The notes below the pieces were generated by a model that was not told where the DNA came from, made no database searches, and worked only from the letters and a program-made list of their open reading frames with translations. Position numbers and translations under genes: made by a program. From assembly GCA_029856295.1 (NCBI GenBank), contig JAHQWS010000337.1, positions 1-12,302 of the forward strand: DNA of 12,302 nucleotides, in the 5' to 3' direction. Below are positions 1 to 6,815 of the stretch, piece after piece. This DNA is from Promethearchaeia archaeon. GTDB lineage: Archaea > Asgardarchaeota > Lokiarchaeia > Sigyniarchaeales > SOKP01. The first letter of the stretch is position 1; the number at the start of each line of letters is the position of its first letter.

Positions 1-749
1 TCTGTAGGGGTCATCCCCCCAATTGTTCGAGGATCTATTTCAATCCATACATTATTAAAATATTTAAGTAATTGATAGTACAAATTAAACTCCCCGGAAA
101 TATCCACTCCACTTATAATAAATATATTTTCGGGATATCGTGAGAAAAAGGATTTTAAGATGGGATAAGAGGTCAATTCTGCATGATTGTCTGGAATAAA
201 TAAATTACCTATATCGATTTTAATAAAGTAATTATTCTTTTTACAATAATTTAGTAAATTTTTAAGTTCTAAATTTGTATCATCTAATAAATCTAATCTT
301 GTATATGAAGGGTAGAGAACTATTCCAGCAATTTTTATTTCCTTTTTCACTTGGTTTAAATCGGATATGATATCTTTATTACCAGAATGAGCAGAAAGAT
401 CATAAGATAAGATCCCTTTAAATATATCAGGCTGCTTTTTTACAGCTGCAATTACATCTAAATTGCTAATACCATATTTTCTTCCCAAATCCATTCCCTG
501 AATTAATCCAAGATCAATAGTAGCACAGTTTAATTCAATTATTTCGTCTTCTACACTAATTTTTCTGTGATAAAAATATTCTCGACCCTCTTGGTTTTTC
601 AATTTTAAAAGTTGCTCCAATTCTTCAGACATTTCAATATCATTAAAAATTGGCCAAATTAAAGAATCTACTTGACAATAGAGAAAGGCATTAGCAAATT
701 TTTCTCCAAATATACAAGAAAAATCTGGCTGATACATCCTTTCAATCAT
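1..749 (-). CDS. Amidohydrolase-like TIM-barrel protein, partial (C-terminus beyond left edge)
   Basis: An open frame of 249 codons runs from an ATG at 749 to the left edge without a stop, so the C-terminus is missing. From about residue 76 the pattern resembles amidohydrolase-2 family barrels: a strand, a 'D.....VKKQPDIFKGIL' helix-strand, then 'AGIVLYPSYTRLDLLDD' (about 141-157), 'YFIKIDIG', and 'NIFIISG' followed by 'NVWIEID'. The usual metal ligands are not visible: there is no N-terminal HxH, the Lys/His of the 'KLHP' strand read V and Y, and the later 'GH' His is absent. It may be a metal-free or non-catalytic relative. A TATA-like ATATAAAT (reverse complement of 761-768) lies about 27 nt from a second in-frame ATG (Met5, 737), so a leaderless transcript starting at Met5 is equally possible. 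The gene lies 116 bp downstream of the PAS gene on the same strand. The reading frame is solid; the family call is moderate and the function unknown. Confidence 0.6.
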   Translation of the reverse strand, partial: MIERMYQPDFSCIFGEKFANAFLYCQVDSLIWPIFNDIEMSEELEQLLKLKNQEGREYFYHRKISVEDEIIELNCATIDLGLIQGMDLGRKYGISNLDVIAAVKKQPDIFKGILSYDLSAHSGNKDIISDLNQVKKEIKIAGIVLYPSYTRLDLLDDTNLELKNLLNYCKKNNYFIKIDIGNLFIPDNHAELTSYPILKSFFSRYPENIFIISGVDISGEFNLYYQLLKYFNNVWIEIDPRTIGGMTPT

Positions 750-865
750 ATTTTTATATCATTTATATTATTTTTGAATATTTTGGATTGAGTGAGGAAA
801 TAAAATAGAAAATTCAAATAATCTAAAAAAAGTAAGTGATTTTCAAATTTTACTTTAAATCAGCC

Positions 866-1687
866 TTAAATTATCCACTCTAACTTATATAATAATACTA
901 CTTTTAATTCCCCTGCAATCTCTTCTAATAAATCTTTTTCTTCATTAAGGAAAGGTTTATCTTCAAGGTAATTTACCTCTAGATTCAAGTCCTTTTCTTT
1001 TACCATAGTATGATATTTTAGACTCCAAGGAGTTTGTTTATAATTATTAGTTTTAAATTCTTTTCCATTAAACGTAATTTTAACACTCAGAACTTCAGGG
1101 TATTGCCATCCACAGCAAATACTTTCTAGTGTACCTATCAGTATTTCGTCAACAGAGATATTGGGATTATTTAGAAGCTTGGTTATTTGAAATAAGCAAT
1201 TTAATTCTTTTACTCGTTCTTGCAAAGTTCGTTCAGTAAGTTTTTGATGAGTAATATCTCTTATGGTTTCAATTGCTCCAATCATTTTGCCTTGAGTATT
1301 ATACAAGGGTCGAGCTTTTGCCCAAATATAAAGTCCTCCTTTTTTTAAGTAAGGCACAAACGTTTCTGCGGTAAATGTATCTCCACTTCTCTTAAATGAA
1401 ATATAGTTTTTTTCCATTTCTGTTTCTAATTTAAGAGCTAAGTCAATCAAAATTGGTCTTTTATCACCATAAAGCGGTTTAGAATATTCAAAACTACTTT
1501 TCCCTATTATTTCTTCAGCTTTAACTCCAGTTAATTCTTCAATTGCTGTATTCCAAGCAATTATTTTACTATGACTATCAATAATAAATGTTGCATCAGG
1601 CAAGAAATCTATAATTTCAGAAAAGGTATGTCTTAAATTCTCATCAATTTCGTCTGAATTTTTAATATCTCTTTTAGAATCCTTCAA
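866..1687 (-). CDS. PAS-domain sensory protein with C-terminal GAF-like region, no output domain
   Basis: A 273-residue soluble protein. Residues about 20-148 form a PAS/PAC domain: 'EIIDFLPDATFIIDSHSKII.WN..IEELTG' at the start and 'GAIETIRDITHQK' at the end, followed by a short helical linker 'LTERTLQERVKELN'. Residues about 157-268 ('ELNCLFQITKLLNNPNISVDEIL.GTLESICCGWQYPE') resemble the GAF-like segment that sits between PAS and HisKA in many archaeal and bacterial sensor kinases. The protein stops there, with no HisKA, HATPase, GGDEF or receiver domain, so any output must come from a partner. The start is TTG (reverse complement of 1685-1687); an in-frame stop lies three codons upstream and the next in-frame ATG falls inside the PAS core, so TTG is nearly forced. 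An AT-rich TATA-like stretch (about 1714-1727) lies about 30 nt upstream. It is divergent from the metallophosphoesterase gene, with 149 bp between them. Ligand unknown. Confidence 0.8.
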   Translation of the reverse strand: MKDSKRDIKNSDEIDENLRHTFSEIIDFLPDATFIIDSHSKIIAWNTAIEELTGVKAEEIIGKSSFEYSKPLYGDKRPILIDLALKLETEMEKNYISFKRSGDTFTAETFVPYLKKGGLYIWAKARPLYNTQGKMIGAIETIRDITHQKLTERTLQERVKELNCLFQITKLLNNPNISVDEILIGTLESICCGWQYPEVLSVKITFNGKEFKTNNYKQTPWSLKYHTMVKEKDLNLEVNYLEDKPFLNEEKDLLEEIAGELKVVLLYKLEWII

Positions 1688-1836
1688 GATTTTTCAATAA
1701 GGTTTTATTAGTTAAAGATACAATATTTTAATTATTATAAAAATTAATTATTTTTTGAATCTTTCGTGTTTCTATAACAAATCACTTTTTAGTCGAAAGT
1801 AAAAAATATGACAAACTAAAGTATAAAAAAATAGGT
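1688..1836. promoter_or_regulatory. Divergent intergenic promoter region
   Basis: This 149-bp, very AT-rich spacer lies between the divergent PAS and metallophosphoesterase genes. It holds TATA-like stretches for both directions (around 1714-1741 on the minus strand, around 1800-1831 on the plus strand). An inverted pair CTTTCG (1761-1766) / CGAAAG (1794-1799) is visible, but the 27-nt gap makes it a weak operator candidate. Confidence 0.35.
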
Positions 1837-3816
1837 ATGTTCAAATTAGATTTAACCGAAGGAGATTATCCAATTATACTTAAGCCAAATCTGGGGCAAC
1901 CGACTTTAATTAATATAAGAGATGACAAAAACCTTGTATTTGAAGCTTACATAATCGTGATTCCAACTCAAAGCATCGAAGAAATTTTACAATTTTTTCA
2001 TTTAAATTTATATATCCAACCGATATTAAAAGATAAAGGAAACTTCACAGAAAGAAGAGGGGAATTATATCCATTACAAGTTCTAGAGATTAATAAAATC
2101 AAAAAGGTAGATTTTAGAGAACAAGGCATAATAAATGAGGAAGACTGTATAATATGGGATATTTTTAACACTTTATTACAAATCGACAATATTTTTGGAA
2201 AAAGAAGCGTTCTTTATAAGATTCAAATTCAAATTAAGGAAAAAAATAAAATTTTTCAAATTTTAGAAGAAAGTAATCGGTCATTGCTACTTTTTGACAT
2301 TGTTCATGATGTACCAAATAGAATTGAAAATAAAGTGAATTATCATGCCATAGCGTTATTTGATAAGGATTGGTCCGATTTCAAGTTTATACATGCAACC
2401 GATTTTCATGTTGCTAGAAGAAATGATTTTATATCGAAATTTTTAAAAGATAAAGCAAAAGATAGAATAGACCGTTATAAAAAACGTCGTAAGAAACTTT
2501 CGAAGCAAGAAAACTTTATCTTAACAAGAGATTTTGAATATAGAAAAGAAATCCAAGAGCATAAACTCGACAAACTACGTTTTGCTAAATATAACTTTAA
2601 CCATAACTTAAGATTATTAATACGATTTATCAATGAACATGTATCTAAAAATAAATTAGATTTTGTTTTGATGACTGGTGATTTAGTTGATTATATAAAA
2701 ATTGCGAGAGGAAACGATCAATATAAAGATAATTTTCATGTATTTTTTGATATTCTATTAGGAGTAAATCGAGGATTAGACAAACACCCTTATTTCTCTG
2801 ATGATGAGTATATAAATTCTCAGGAAGTATTAGCACCTATATTTACTATTGTAGGAAACCATGATTATCGTAAAGGGCACTATAGCATACAAGTAGGCTC
2901 AATTCATAAAATATTTGGATTAACTAAAAAAGATCTAAGAGGATATTATGATATAAAATTCTTTAATTATTTCCTAGCTTTACGCTCAAAGGATAAATAT
3001 TTAAGAGATTATTTCAGGTATTTCAATCCAAATCTAAATTATAAATTAAAAATCGGCAATGAATTTAACTTCATTTTTCTTGAAACTGGACAAGACTCGA
3101 TCGCGGATATGCATGATTTATTAAAAGGTGCCCCTAGCACTAAAGGTTTAAAGGATTATCAAATAGATCTCCTAAGAGCATATATAAAATTATCTCGTGA
3201 GCGAATTATAATAGTTATGCATACACCTCCAATATCTCCTAATTTTGGGGCATTAACTCGATACCGTCTAAAAAGACAATTCAAATTAAAGCGTAAAGTA
3301 CAATGGTATGATTTTTACGAGCATAGCTTGGAGAAATACACCGGGAATGGTAGAATAGATCAAATCTTGAATCTTAAATATCAGACTATCATGTATAATT
3401 GGGCTGCTTTTTTAAAAATTTGTACAGGTAGTGATAAAATTATCAGAAGAAAAGTGGATTTAATTTTATGTGGACATACTCACACTATCAAAGAATTCCG
3501 GTTAAAAGAAGCAAGAGAGACGGAAACTATAAGTATGGGGTTTTATTTCACAAAAATTCCTGTAATTGTTCCTTGCGAGGTTTATACTTCTCGATATCGA
3601 GAGATATTTAAAACTTTTAAGAATCCAATGGATCTTCAAATTTGGTTTGACGTAAATAAGCCTTTCATATTCCAAACTCAAGCGATAGGGCCTTTATCAT
3701 TAAAATTTAAATTTAAACCCCCCGGTTTTAGATATATTAATATAAAAAACAATCAGATTATGCGCTTACCCATTTATTCTTTACATTTAATAAATGAGAA
3801 TACTAAAGCACCTTAA
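1837..3816 (+). CDS. Large calcineurin-like metallophosphoesterase with N-terminal extension
   Basis: A 659-residue protein. Residues about 180-555 form a calcineurin-like phosphoesterase core with the full metal-ligand set visible: D189-x-H191 ('HATDFHVARR'), G281-D282, GNHD (340-343), the lone His462 ('IVMHTPP') and GHTH (546-549). It should therefore bind a dinuclear metal centre and hydrolyse a phosphomono- or diester; the substrate cannot be inferred. Residues 1-180 form a beta-rich domain I do not recognise. A very basic insertion (about 204-250, rich in K and R) lies between the first two motifs, and another long segment (about 350-430) between GNHD and His462. Residues about 556-659 form a beta-rich tail. 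No signal peptide or transmembrane segment is evident, so it is probably cytoplasmic. At 659 residues it is well above simple family members. The start is ATG 1837 with no clear SD. It converges on the sugar kinase gene with 23 bp between stops. Confidence 0.85.
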   Translation: MFKLDLTEGDYPIILKPNLGQPTLINIRDDKNLVFEAYIIVIPTQSIEEILQFFHLNLYIQPILKDKGNFTERRGELYPLQVLEINKIKKVDFREQGIINEEDCIIWDIFNTLLQIDNIFGKRSVLYKIQIQIKEKNKIFQILEESNRSLLLFDIVHDVPNRIENKVNYHAIALFDKDWSDFKFIHATDFHVARRNDFISKFLKDKAKDRIDRYKKRRKKLSKQENFILTRDFEYRKEIQEHKLDKLRFAKYNFNHNLRLLIRFINEHVSKNKLDFVLMTGDLVDYIKIARGNDQYKDNFHVFFDILLGVNRGLDKHPYFSDDEYINSQEVLAPIFTIVGNHDYRKGHYSIQVGSIHKIFGLTKKDLRGYYDIKFFNYFLALRSKDKYLRDYFRYFNPNLNYKLKIGNEFNFIFLETGQDSIADMHDLLKGAPSTKGLKDYQIDLLRAYIKLSRERIIIVMHTPPISPNFGALTRYRLKRQFKLKRKVQWYDFYEHSLEKYTGNGRIDQILNLKYQTIMYNWAAFLKICTGSDKIIRRKVDLILCGHTHTIKEFRLKEARETETISMGFYFTKIPVIVPCEVYTSRYREIFKTFKNPMDLQIWFDVNKPFIFQTQAIGPLSLKFKFKPPGFRYINIKNNQIMRLPIYSLHLINENTKAP

Positions 3817-3839
3817 GAGGAGTTAGAAAAATACTGAAA

Positions 3840-4799
3840 TTATTGCTTATTTAGCAATTTAAGAGCTTCTTCGTAGGAAGTATCCGGCATTGGACTAAAA
3901 TATTCGACTTTTAATGCTCCAACAGCATTCGCAAATTTAGAAACCTTCTCTAAATCCCAACCCGCTAGATATCCCACAATGAAAGCTCCTCCAAAGGAGT
4001 CTCCTGCACCAGTAGGATCTATCTCTTTTGCTTTAAATCCGGGTACTTTAATGCCGTTTAAATTATCCTTAGTATAAATAGTACTCCCATCCTTTCCTTG
4101 TTTTAAGATTACAATTTCAGGTCCCATATCTAACAATTTTTGACATGCCTCTTTTTCACCTTTAAGACCTGCCAACATTTCTGCCTCCTCACCACTTGGA
4201 AGCAATATTTTTGTAGATTGTAAGACCGGTTTACAAATTGTTAAAATAGTTTTCATATCAAGCATTTCTGGTCTCAAATTGGGATCAAAAGAGATAACTA
4301 CATTAGAATTCTTTTCTTTAGCAATCTTTAGTGCTTTATAACATGCTTCGCGCGAATTTTCGCTAATCGAGAGTCCGCTACCCATTATATGAAGCGATTT
4401 TATATCATTAAAATAATTTTCTTGGACGTCATTTGGAGATGTCTCTCCTGCAGCCCCTGCTGCAAAAATAAATTTCCGCGATCCATCAGAGTTATATTGA
4501 TTAAAGGCAATACCCGTTGTTTTTCCATTCATGATTCGGATTTGAGATGTGTCTACACCGTCTTTTTTTAGTTTATTAACTATACAATAACCAAACTCAT
4601 CGTCTCCGATCACTCCTATGTATCCGGTTGAAAAGTTAAAAGGTTTTGCCATTCGAGCAGCCGAATCGATAAAAATAGCAGGAGCTCCACTTGGAAAAGG
4701 GCCCCTATAATATGCTCCTATTTTGCCATGAGGAGTATCTATTTCAGTTCGCATTATCTCAACAAGTAACTCACCTAAACAGATGATATCTGGACACAT
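3840..4799 (-). CDS. PfkB-family sugar kinase (tagatose/2-keto-3-deoxygluconate kinase-like)
   Basis: A ribokinase/PfkB-fold ATP-dependent sugar kinase of about 319 residues. From the ATG at 4799 it begins 'MCPDIICLGE', the usual first strand of the family. The sugar-contact region 'GPFPSGAPAIF' follows, with 'GYIGVIGDDEFG' next and 'FDPNLRPEM' mid-protein. The C-terminal signature 'DPTGAGDSFGGAF' carries the anion-hole GAG and the catalytic-base Asp. The 'GPFPSGAPAIFID' stretch is like the tagatose-kinase-type subgroup, but substrate cannot be fixed from sequence. The frame extends 8 codons upstream to a TTG (4823), but that TTG lies next to a minus-strand TATA-like TTTTAAATATATT (reverse complement of 4827-4839), which sits about 33 nt before the ATG at 4799. 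The ATG is therefore the better start, with a leader of only a few nucleotides. Divergent from the flavin-reductase-like gene (86 bp). Confidence 0.88.
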   Translation of the reverse strand: MCPDIICLGELLVEIMRTEIDTPHGKIGAYYRGPFPSGAPAIFIDSAARMAKPFNFSTGYIGVIGDDEFGYCIVNKLKKDGVDTSQIRIMNGKTTGIAFNQYNSDGSRKFIFAAGAAGETSPNDVQENYFNDIKSLHIMGSGLSISENSREACYKALKIAKEKNSNVVISFDPNLRPEMLDMKTILTICKPVLQSTKILLPSGEEAEMLAGLKGEKEACQKLLDMGPEIVILKQGKDGSTIYTKDNLNGIKVPGFKAKEIDPTGAGDSFGGAFIVGYLAGWDLEKVSKFANAVGALKVEYFSPMPDTSYEEALKLLNKQ

Positions 4800-4885
4800 A
4801 AAGATATTAATTGAATATTTCAAAAAAATATATTTAAAACCATTAAATAATAATATAAAAACACTAAATAGTAATTGAAATAAAA
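4800..4885. promoter_or_regulatory. Divergent promoters for sugar kinase and flavin-reductase-like gene
   Basis: Two TATA-like boxes point outward from an 86-bp spacer: reverse complement of 4827-4839 for the kinase, and ATATAAAA (4853-4860) for the flavin-reductase gene. Each lies about 30 nt from the respective ATG, which predicts nearly leaderless transcripts. This is inferred from archaeal promoter geometry. Confidence 0.5.
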
Positions 4886-5395
4886 ATGTCAGAAAATAGA
4901 ATTGAAATTGGACCTTACGATTATATGGATCATTTCATGTCAAAAGCAGCATTAATATGCTCAATTGATATGGATGAAAAACCAAATGTTATGGCTTTAT
5001 TGTGGAAAACGATTTGAGAATCCCTCAAATTGTCCAAAACTATTGGAGAGTTATGGATGATCCCGGTCATTACTGCAGCTGTTGCTCCAAGTCGGTATAC
5101 CTTTGAATGTTTAACTAAAGGCGCTAAGGAGTTTACAATAAACATACCTTCTAATAAAAATGATCACACTATAAATACTACCGGATCAATGTCAGGCAGA
5201 AATACAGATAAATTCAAACAAGCAAATTTGGAAATTATACCGGGTAAAAGAACTAAGGTACCAACAATCAAAGATTGTATATTAAGCTACGAATGTAAAA
5301 TTATTCATGAGTGTGAATCCGGACATATGGCAAGCCATCGGTTATTTATTGGGGAGATTCTAATAGCTTACGCTTCAAAAGAAATAGTAAAATAA
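4886..5395 (+). CDS. Flavin-reductase-like FMN-binding protein, interrupted by in-frame TGA (possible 30-nt intron)
   Basis: Two open segments in one frame form a flavin-reductase/FMN-binding split-barrel protein. Codons 1-43 end '...KPNVMALLWKTI', codon 44 is TGA (5015-5017), and the frame then continues to TAA at 5393-5395. The downstream part contains 'PVITAAVAPSRYTFE', 'KEFTINIPS', 'SGRNTDKF' and 'LFIGEI', all typical of this family, which binds FMN and uses NAD(P)H or acts as a flavin-dependent reductase. At the interruption the protein reads W-KTI-stop-ESLKL-SKTIGELWMIPV: KTI occurs twice, 30 nt apart. Removing 30 nt (for example 5009-5038) gives 'LLWKTIGELWMIPV', which matches the family pattern at this point, and a 159-residue protein. 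The rest shows no decay, so a spliced gene is at least as likely as a fresh pseudogene. The ATG at 4886 has no SD but a TATA box about 30 nt upstream. It converges on the DtxR-like gene with only 6 bp between stops. Confidence 0.7.
5009..5038 (+). other. Candidate 30-nt BHB intron inside the flavin-reductase-like gene
   Basis: A hairpin covers the in-frame TGA. The inner stem is CGATTTGAG (5010-5018) with CTCAAATTG (5024-5032), 9 pairs including one G-U, loop AATCC. Outside it lies a 4-bp helix TGGA (5003-5006) / TCCA (5033-5036). An AAA bulge (5007-5009) sits on the 5' strand inside this helix, and an AAA (5037-5039) on the 3' strand outside it. Two 3-nt bulges on opposite strands separated by 4 bp is the archaeal bulge-helix-bulge splice motif. 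Cleavage after the second bulge nucleotide on each side would excise exactly 30 nt and keep frame. The outer helix is poor (G-C, then mismatches mixed with A-U and G-U pairs), so this is a candidate only. Confidence 0.45.
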
Positions 5396-5408
5396 AAAAA
5401 ATTATTTT
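5389..5408. terminator. AT-only hairpin shared by two convergent genes
   Basis: AAAATAA (5389-5395) and TTATTTT (5402-5408) form a 7-bp inverted repeat around an A6 loop, containing both convergent stop codons. On the minus strand this gives T-runs just after the regulator gene. It is plausible as a weak bidirectional terminator, but an AT-only repeat may arise by chance. Confidence 0.3.
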
Positions 5409-5827
5409 GATTGTTTAAATTCTTCACAATAGCAACCACTGGAATTCAATATTAATTCACCGCAGGGGCTTTTATTCGGGTGATTATATTTTTCACATAT
5501 TCTATTAATAATATTACATGAAAGCAGTAAATTGAGTTTTTCGCTTTGTTCGTGTGCTTCCTTTACGTTTAAATCTAATGCTTCAAATAATAGTATTTCC
5601 ATCAATCTTGCGTGACGGATCAATTCAATAGCTAGGTCTATGCCACTCTCTGATAAAATAACTACTTTATAACGTTTATATATTACATAATTTCCTTTTT
5701 CCAATCTTTTAATACATGTACCAACCGTTGAATGAGGAAGTTCTAATAATTTTGACAATTCTCCAATTTTTAATGGATTTGAAGACCTATACAATATTTT
5801 TAGAACTTTGTAATCCAAATCTAACAA
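5402..5827 (-). CDS. DtxR/MntR-like winged-helix regulator with degenerate metal site and Cys-rich tail
   Basis: A 141-residue regulator. Residues about 3-62 form a winged helix-turn-helix ('LKIGELSKLLELPHSTVGTCIKRLEKGNYV'). Residues 63-128 follow the DtxR/MntR dimerisation pattern: 'RHARLMEILLFEALDLNVKEAHEQSEKL' and a late 'HPNKSPCGELI' like the family 'HP..CPHG.PI'. Against that pattern several ligands are replaced: the second His of 'RHHRLLE' reads Ala73, and the 'LEH' pair reads Asn99 and Leu100; E77, H92 and E96 remain. There are five cysteines in the C-terminal third (104, 111, 122, 132, 134), including C-Y-C at the end. The start is TTG at 5827 with a strong SD (GGAGG, 8-9 nt upstream) and an in-frame stop directly before it. 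It lies 96 bp downstream of the ZIP gene on the same strand and may be cotranscribed, so a metal-uptake regulator is the natural inference. What it senses is uncertain. Confidence 0.72.
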   Translation of the reverse strand: MLDLDYKVLKILYRSSNPLKIGELSKLLELPHSTVGTCIKRLEKGNYVIYKRYKVVILSESGIDLAIELIRHARLMEILLFEALDLNVKEAHEQSEKLNLLLSCNIINRICEKYNHPNKSPCGELILNSSGCYCEEFKQSK

Positions 5828-5923
5828 TTACTTCAACCTCCATTCAAAAAAGCTATAATTAAATGAAAAGAGTAAAAATTTAATTTTGTCATATTTTTTA
5901 TTACACTCACTCCATATAGTTAA

Positions 5924-6685
5924 TTAGTGACTATGTACTCCCAATGAAATAATTAATATCATTGTTATTATCCCTAATATTATCAATAATAATTGTCTTA
6001 ATCCATGCTTTAATCCTAATCGTTTATGAAGCTCGGGTGTTAGATCAGATAATGCGATATATATGAAGCTAGCTGCTGAGATAGCTAATACATAAGGAAC
6101 AATCGTTGATAACATCCCTAAAAGAAAATAAGCAATTATCGAAGCAGGTATAGTGGTACTACTTGATAAGGCGTTGTAGACATATGCTTTTTTTTTTGAA
6201 AAGCCACTATGAAGTAAGATCCCAAAATCCCCTGTTTCTTGAGGTATTTCGTGTGCTATAATAGCGAAGCCTACAGCTAGACCGATATGAAAATCGGTTA
6301 AAAATGCAGCAGCAATCACAATCCCATCTGTAAAATTATGAAATGCATCTCCAAAGAGCACTATTGGTCCTGCAGCAATCCCGTGCACGTCACATTCTTC
6401 ATCTGGACAAGTTCTCCATATAACGATTTTTTCCAAAAAAAAGAAAAAGAGGATGCCCCCTAAAACAAACAACATCACATTATGTGGTTCATGTCCAGCT
6501 CCTTCTATAGCTTCTGGAATTAATCCAAAAAGAGCAGCGGTAAGTAAAGTACCCGTAGCGTAGGAAATTAATATGGTAATTAACAATTTTTGGATTTTGT
6601 CATTAAAAAAGAGAAATACTGATGCTGCCGTTATAGCTCCAATACTACCCAGTATACTGAAAAGAATTATCCATTCTAGCGTAAT
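5924..6685 (-). CDS. ZIP-family divalent metal transporter, probable ATT start
   Basis: A polytopic membrane protein of the ZIP family, expected to move Zn2+, Fe2+ or Mn2+ into the cytoplasm. The two metal-binding helices are clear: 'GDAFHNFTDGIVIAAAF' (HN..D motif) and 'HEIPQETGDFGILLHSG' (HEIPQE motif). The short loop after the third membrane segment has C-P-D-E-E-C-D-V-H, a possible metal-binding stretch. The first ATG/GTG/TTG-type codon in frame (TTG, 6586) would cut off membrane segment 1. The frame continues upstream for 33 codons ('TLEWIILFSILGSIGAITAASVFLFF'), a normal ZIP first helix, to a stop at 6701-6703, with no ATG, GTG or TTG. ATT at 6683-6685 has a GAGGT SD (6693-6697) 7 nt upstream and gives 253 residues. 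The DtxR-like regulator is the next gene downstream. A palindrome next to a TATA box lies upstream. Confidence 0.87.
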   Translation of the reverse strand: MTLEWIILFSILGSIGAITAASVFLFFNDKIQKLLITILISYATGTLLTAALFGLIPEAIEGAGHEPHNVMLFVLGGILFFFFLEKIVIWRTCPDEECDVHGIAAGPIVLFGDAFHNFTDGIVIAAAFLTDFHIGLAVGFAIIAHEIPQETGDFGILLHSGFSKKKAYVYNALSSSTTIPASIIAYFLLGMLSTIVPYVLAISAASFIYIALSDLTPELHKRLGLKHGLRQLLLIILGIITMILIISLGVHSH

Positions 6686-6761
6686 TCTTACTACCTCTTT
6701 TTAAGTTTGAAAGTATATTTTAGAAAATGGAAATAGAATTTATAGATAGTTATGTATTAGA

Positions 6762-6771
6762 TTTTATAAAT
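6762..6771 (-). promoter_or_regulatory. TATA box of the ZIP gene
   Basis: The minus strand reads TTTATAAAA here, a good archaeal TATA box about 80 nt upstream of the ATT start, directly next to the palindrome at 6772-6789. It predicts transcription from about 6740 with a leader of roughly 55 nt carrying the GAGGT SD. A second AT-rich box (about 6713-6721) could give a shorter leader. Confidence 0.4.
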
Positions 6772-6789
6772 TTTACGCTATGACGTAAA
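6772..6789. promoter_or_regulatory. 18-bp palindromic operator candidate upstream of ZIP
   Basis: TTTACG-CTATGA-CGTAAA is a perfect 6+6 inverted repeat with a 6-nt spacer, abutting the upstream (BRE) side of the ZIP TATA box. Its size and symmetry suit a dimeric winged-helix repressor such as the DtxR-like protein encoded next door. I see no copy in front of the regulator gene itself. Confidence 0.45.
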
Positions 6790-6815
6790 CTCCTATAAAT
6801 TGCCAGGAAATCTTT

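Noticed and set aside
4800..4823. Sugar kinase starting at TTG 4823
   Set aside because: This TTG lies next to the likely TATA box; the ATG at 4799 fits both promoter distance and the family N-terminus.
5015..5017. TGA read as selenocysteine in the flavin-reductase-like gene
   Set aside because: Selenoproteins occur in some archaea, including Lokiarchaeota, but this family has no conserved Cys or Sec at this place. The surrounding 10 codons are extra to the family pattern, and I see no SECIS-like element after the stop at 5395 (the next gene begins 6 bp later). The hairpin covers the TGA instead of following it.
4930..5145. Minus-strand ORF of 71 codons opposite the flavin-reductase-like gene
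   Set aside because: It is opposite a recognisable gene and has no family pattern, SD or conserved composition. The same applies to the short opposite-strand ORFs at 1998-2189, 2645-2836, 4389-4571, 10891-11118 and 11629-11814.
5030..5395. Independent 121-residue gene starting at TTG 5030
   Set aside because: It is the downstream part of the flavin-reductase-like gene; the missing N-terminal strand is encoded in the same frame from 4886.
5924..6586. ZIP protein starting at TTG 6586
   Set aside because: No SD, and it loses the first membrane helix that is encoded in frame upstream.
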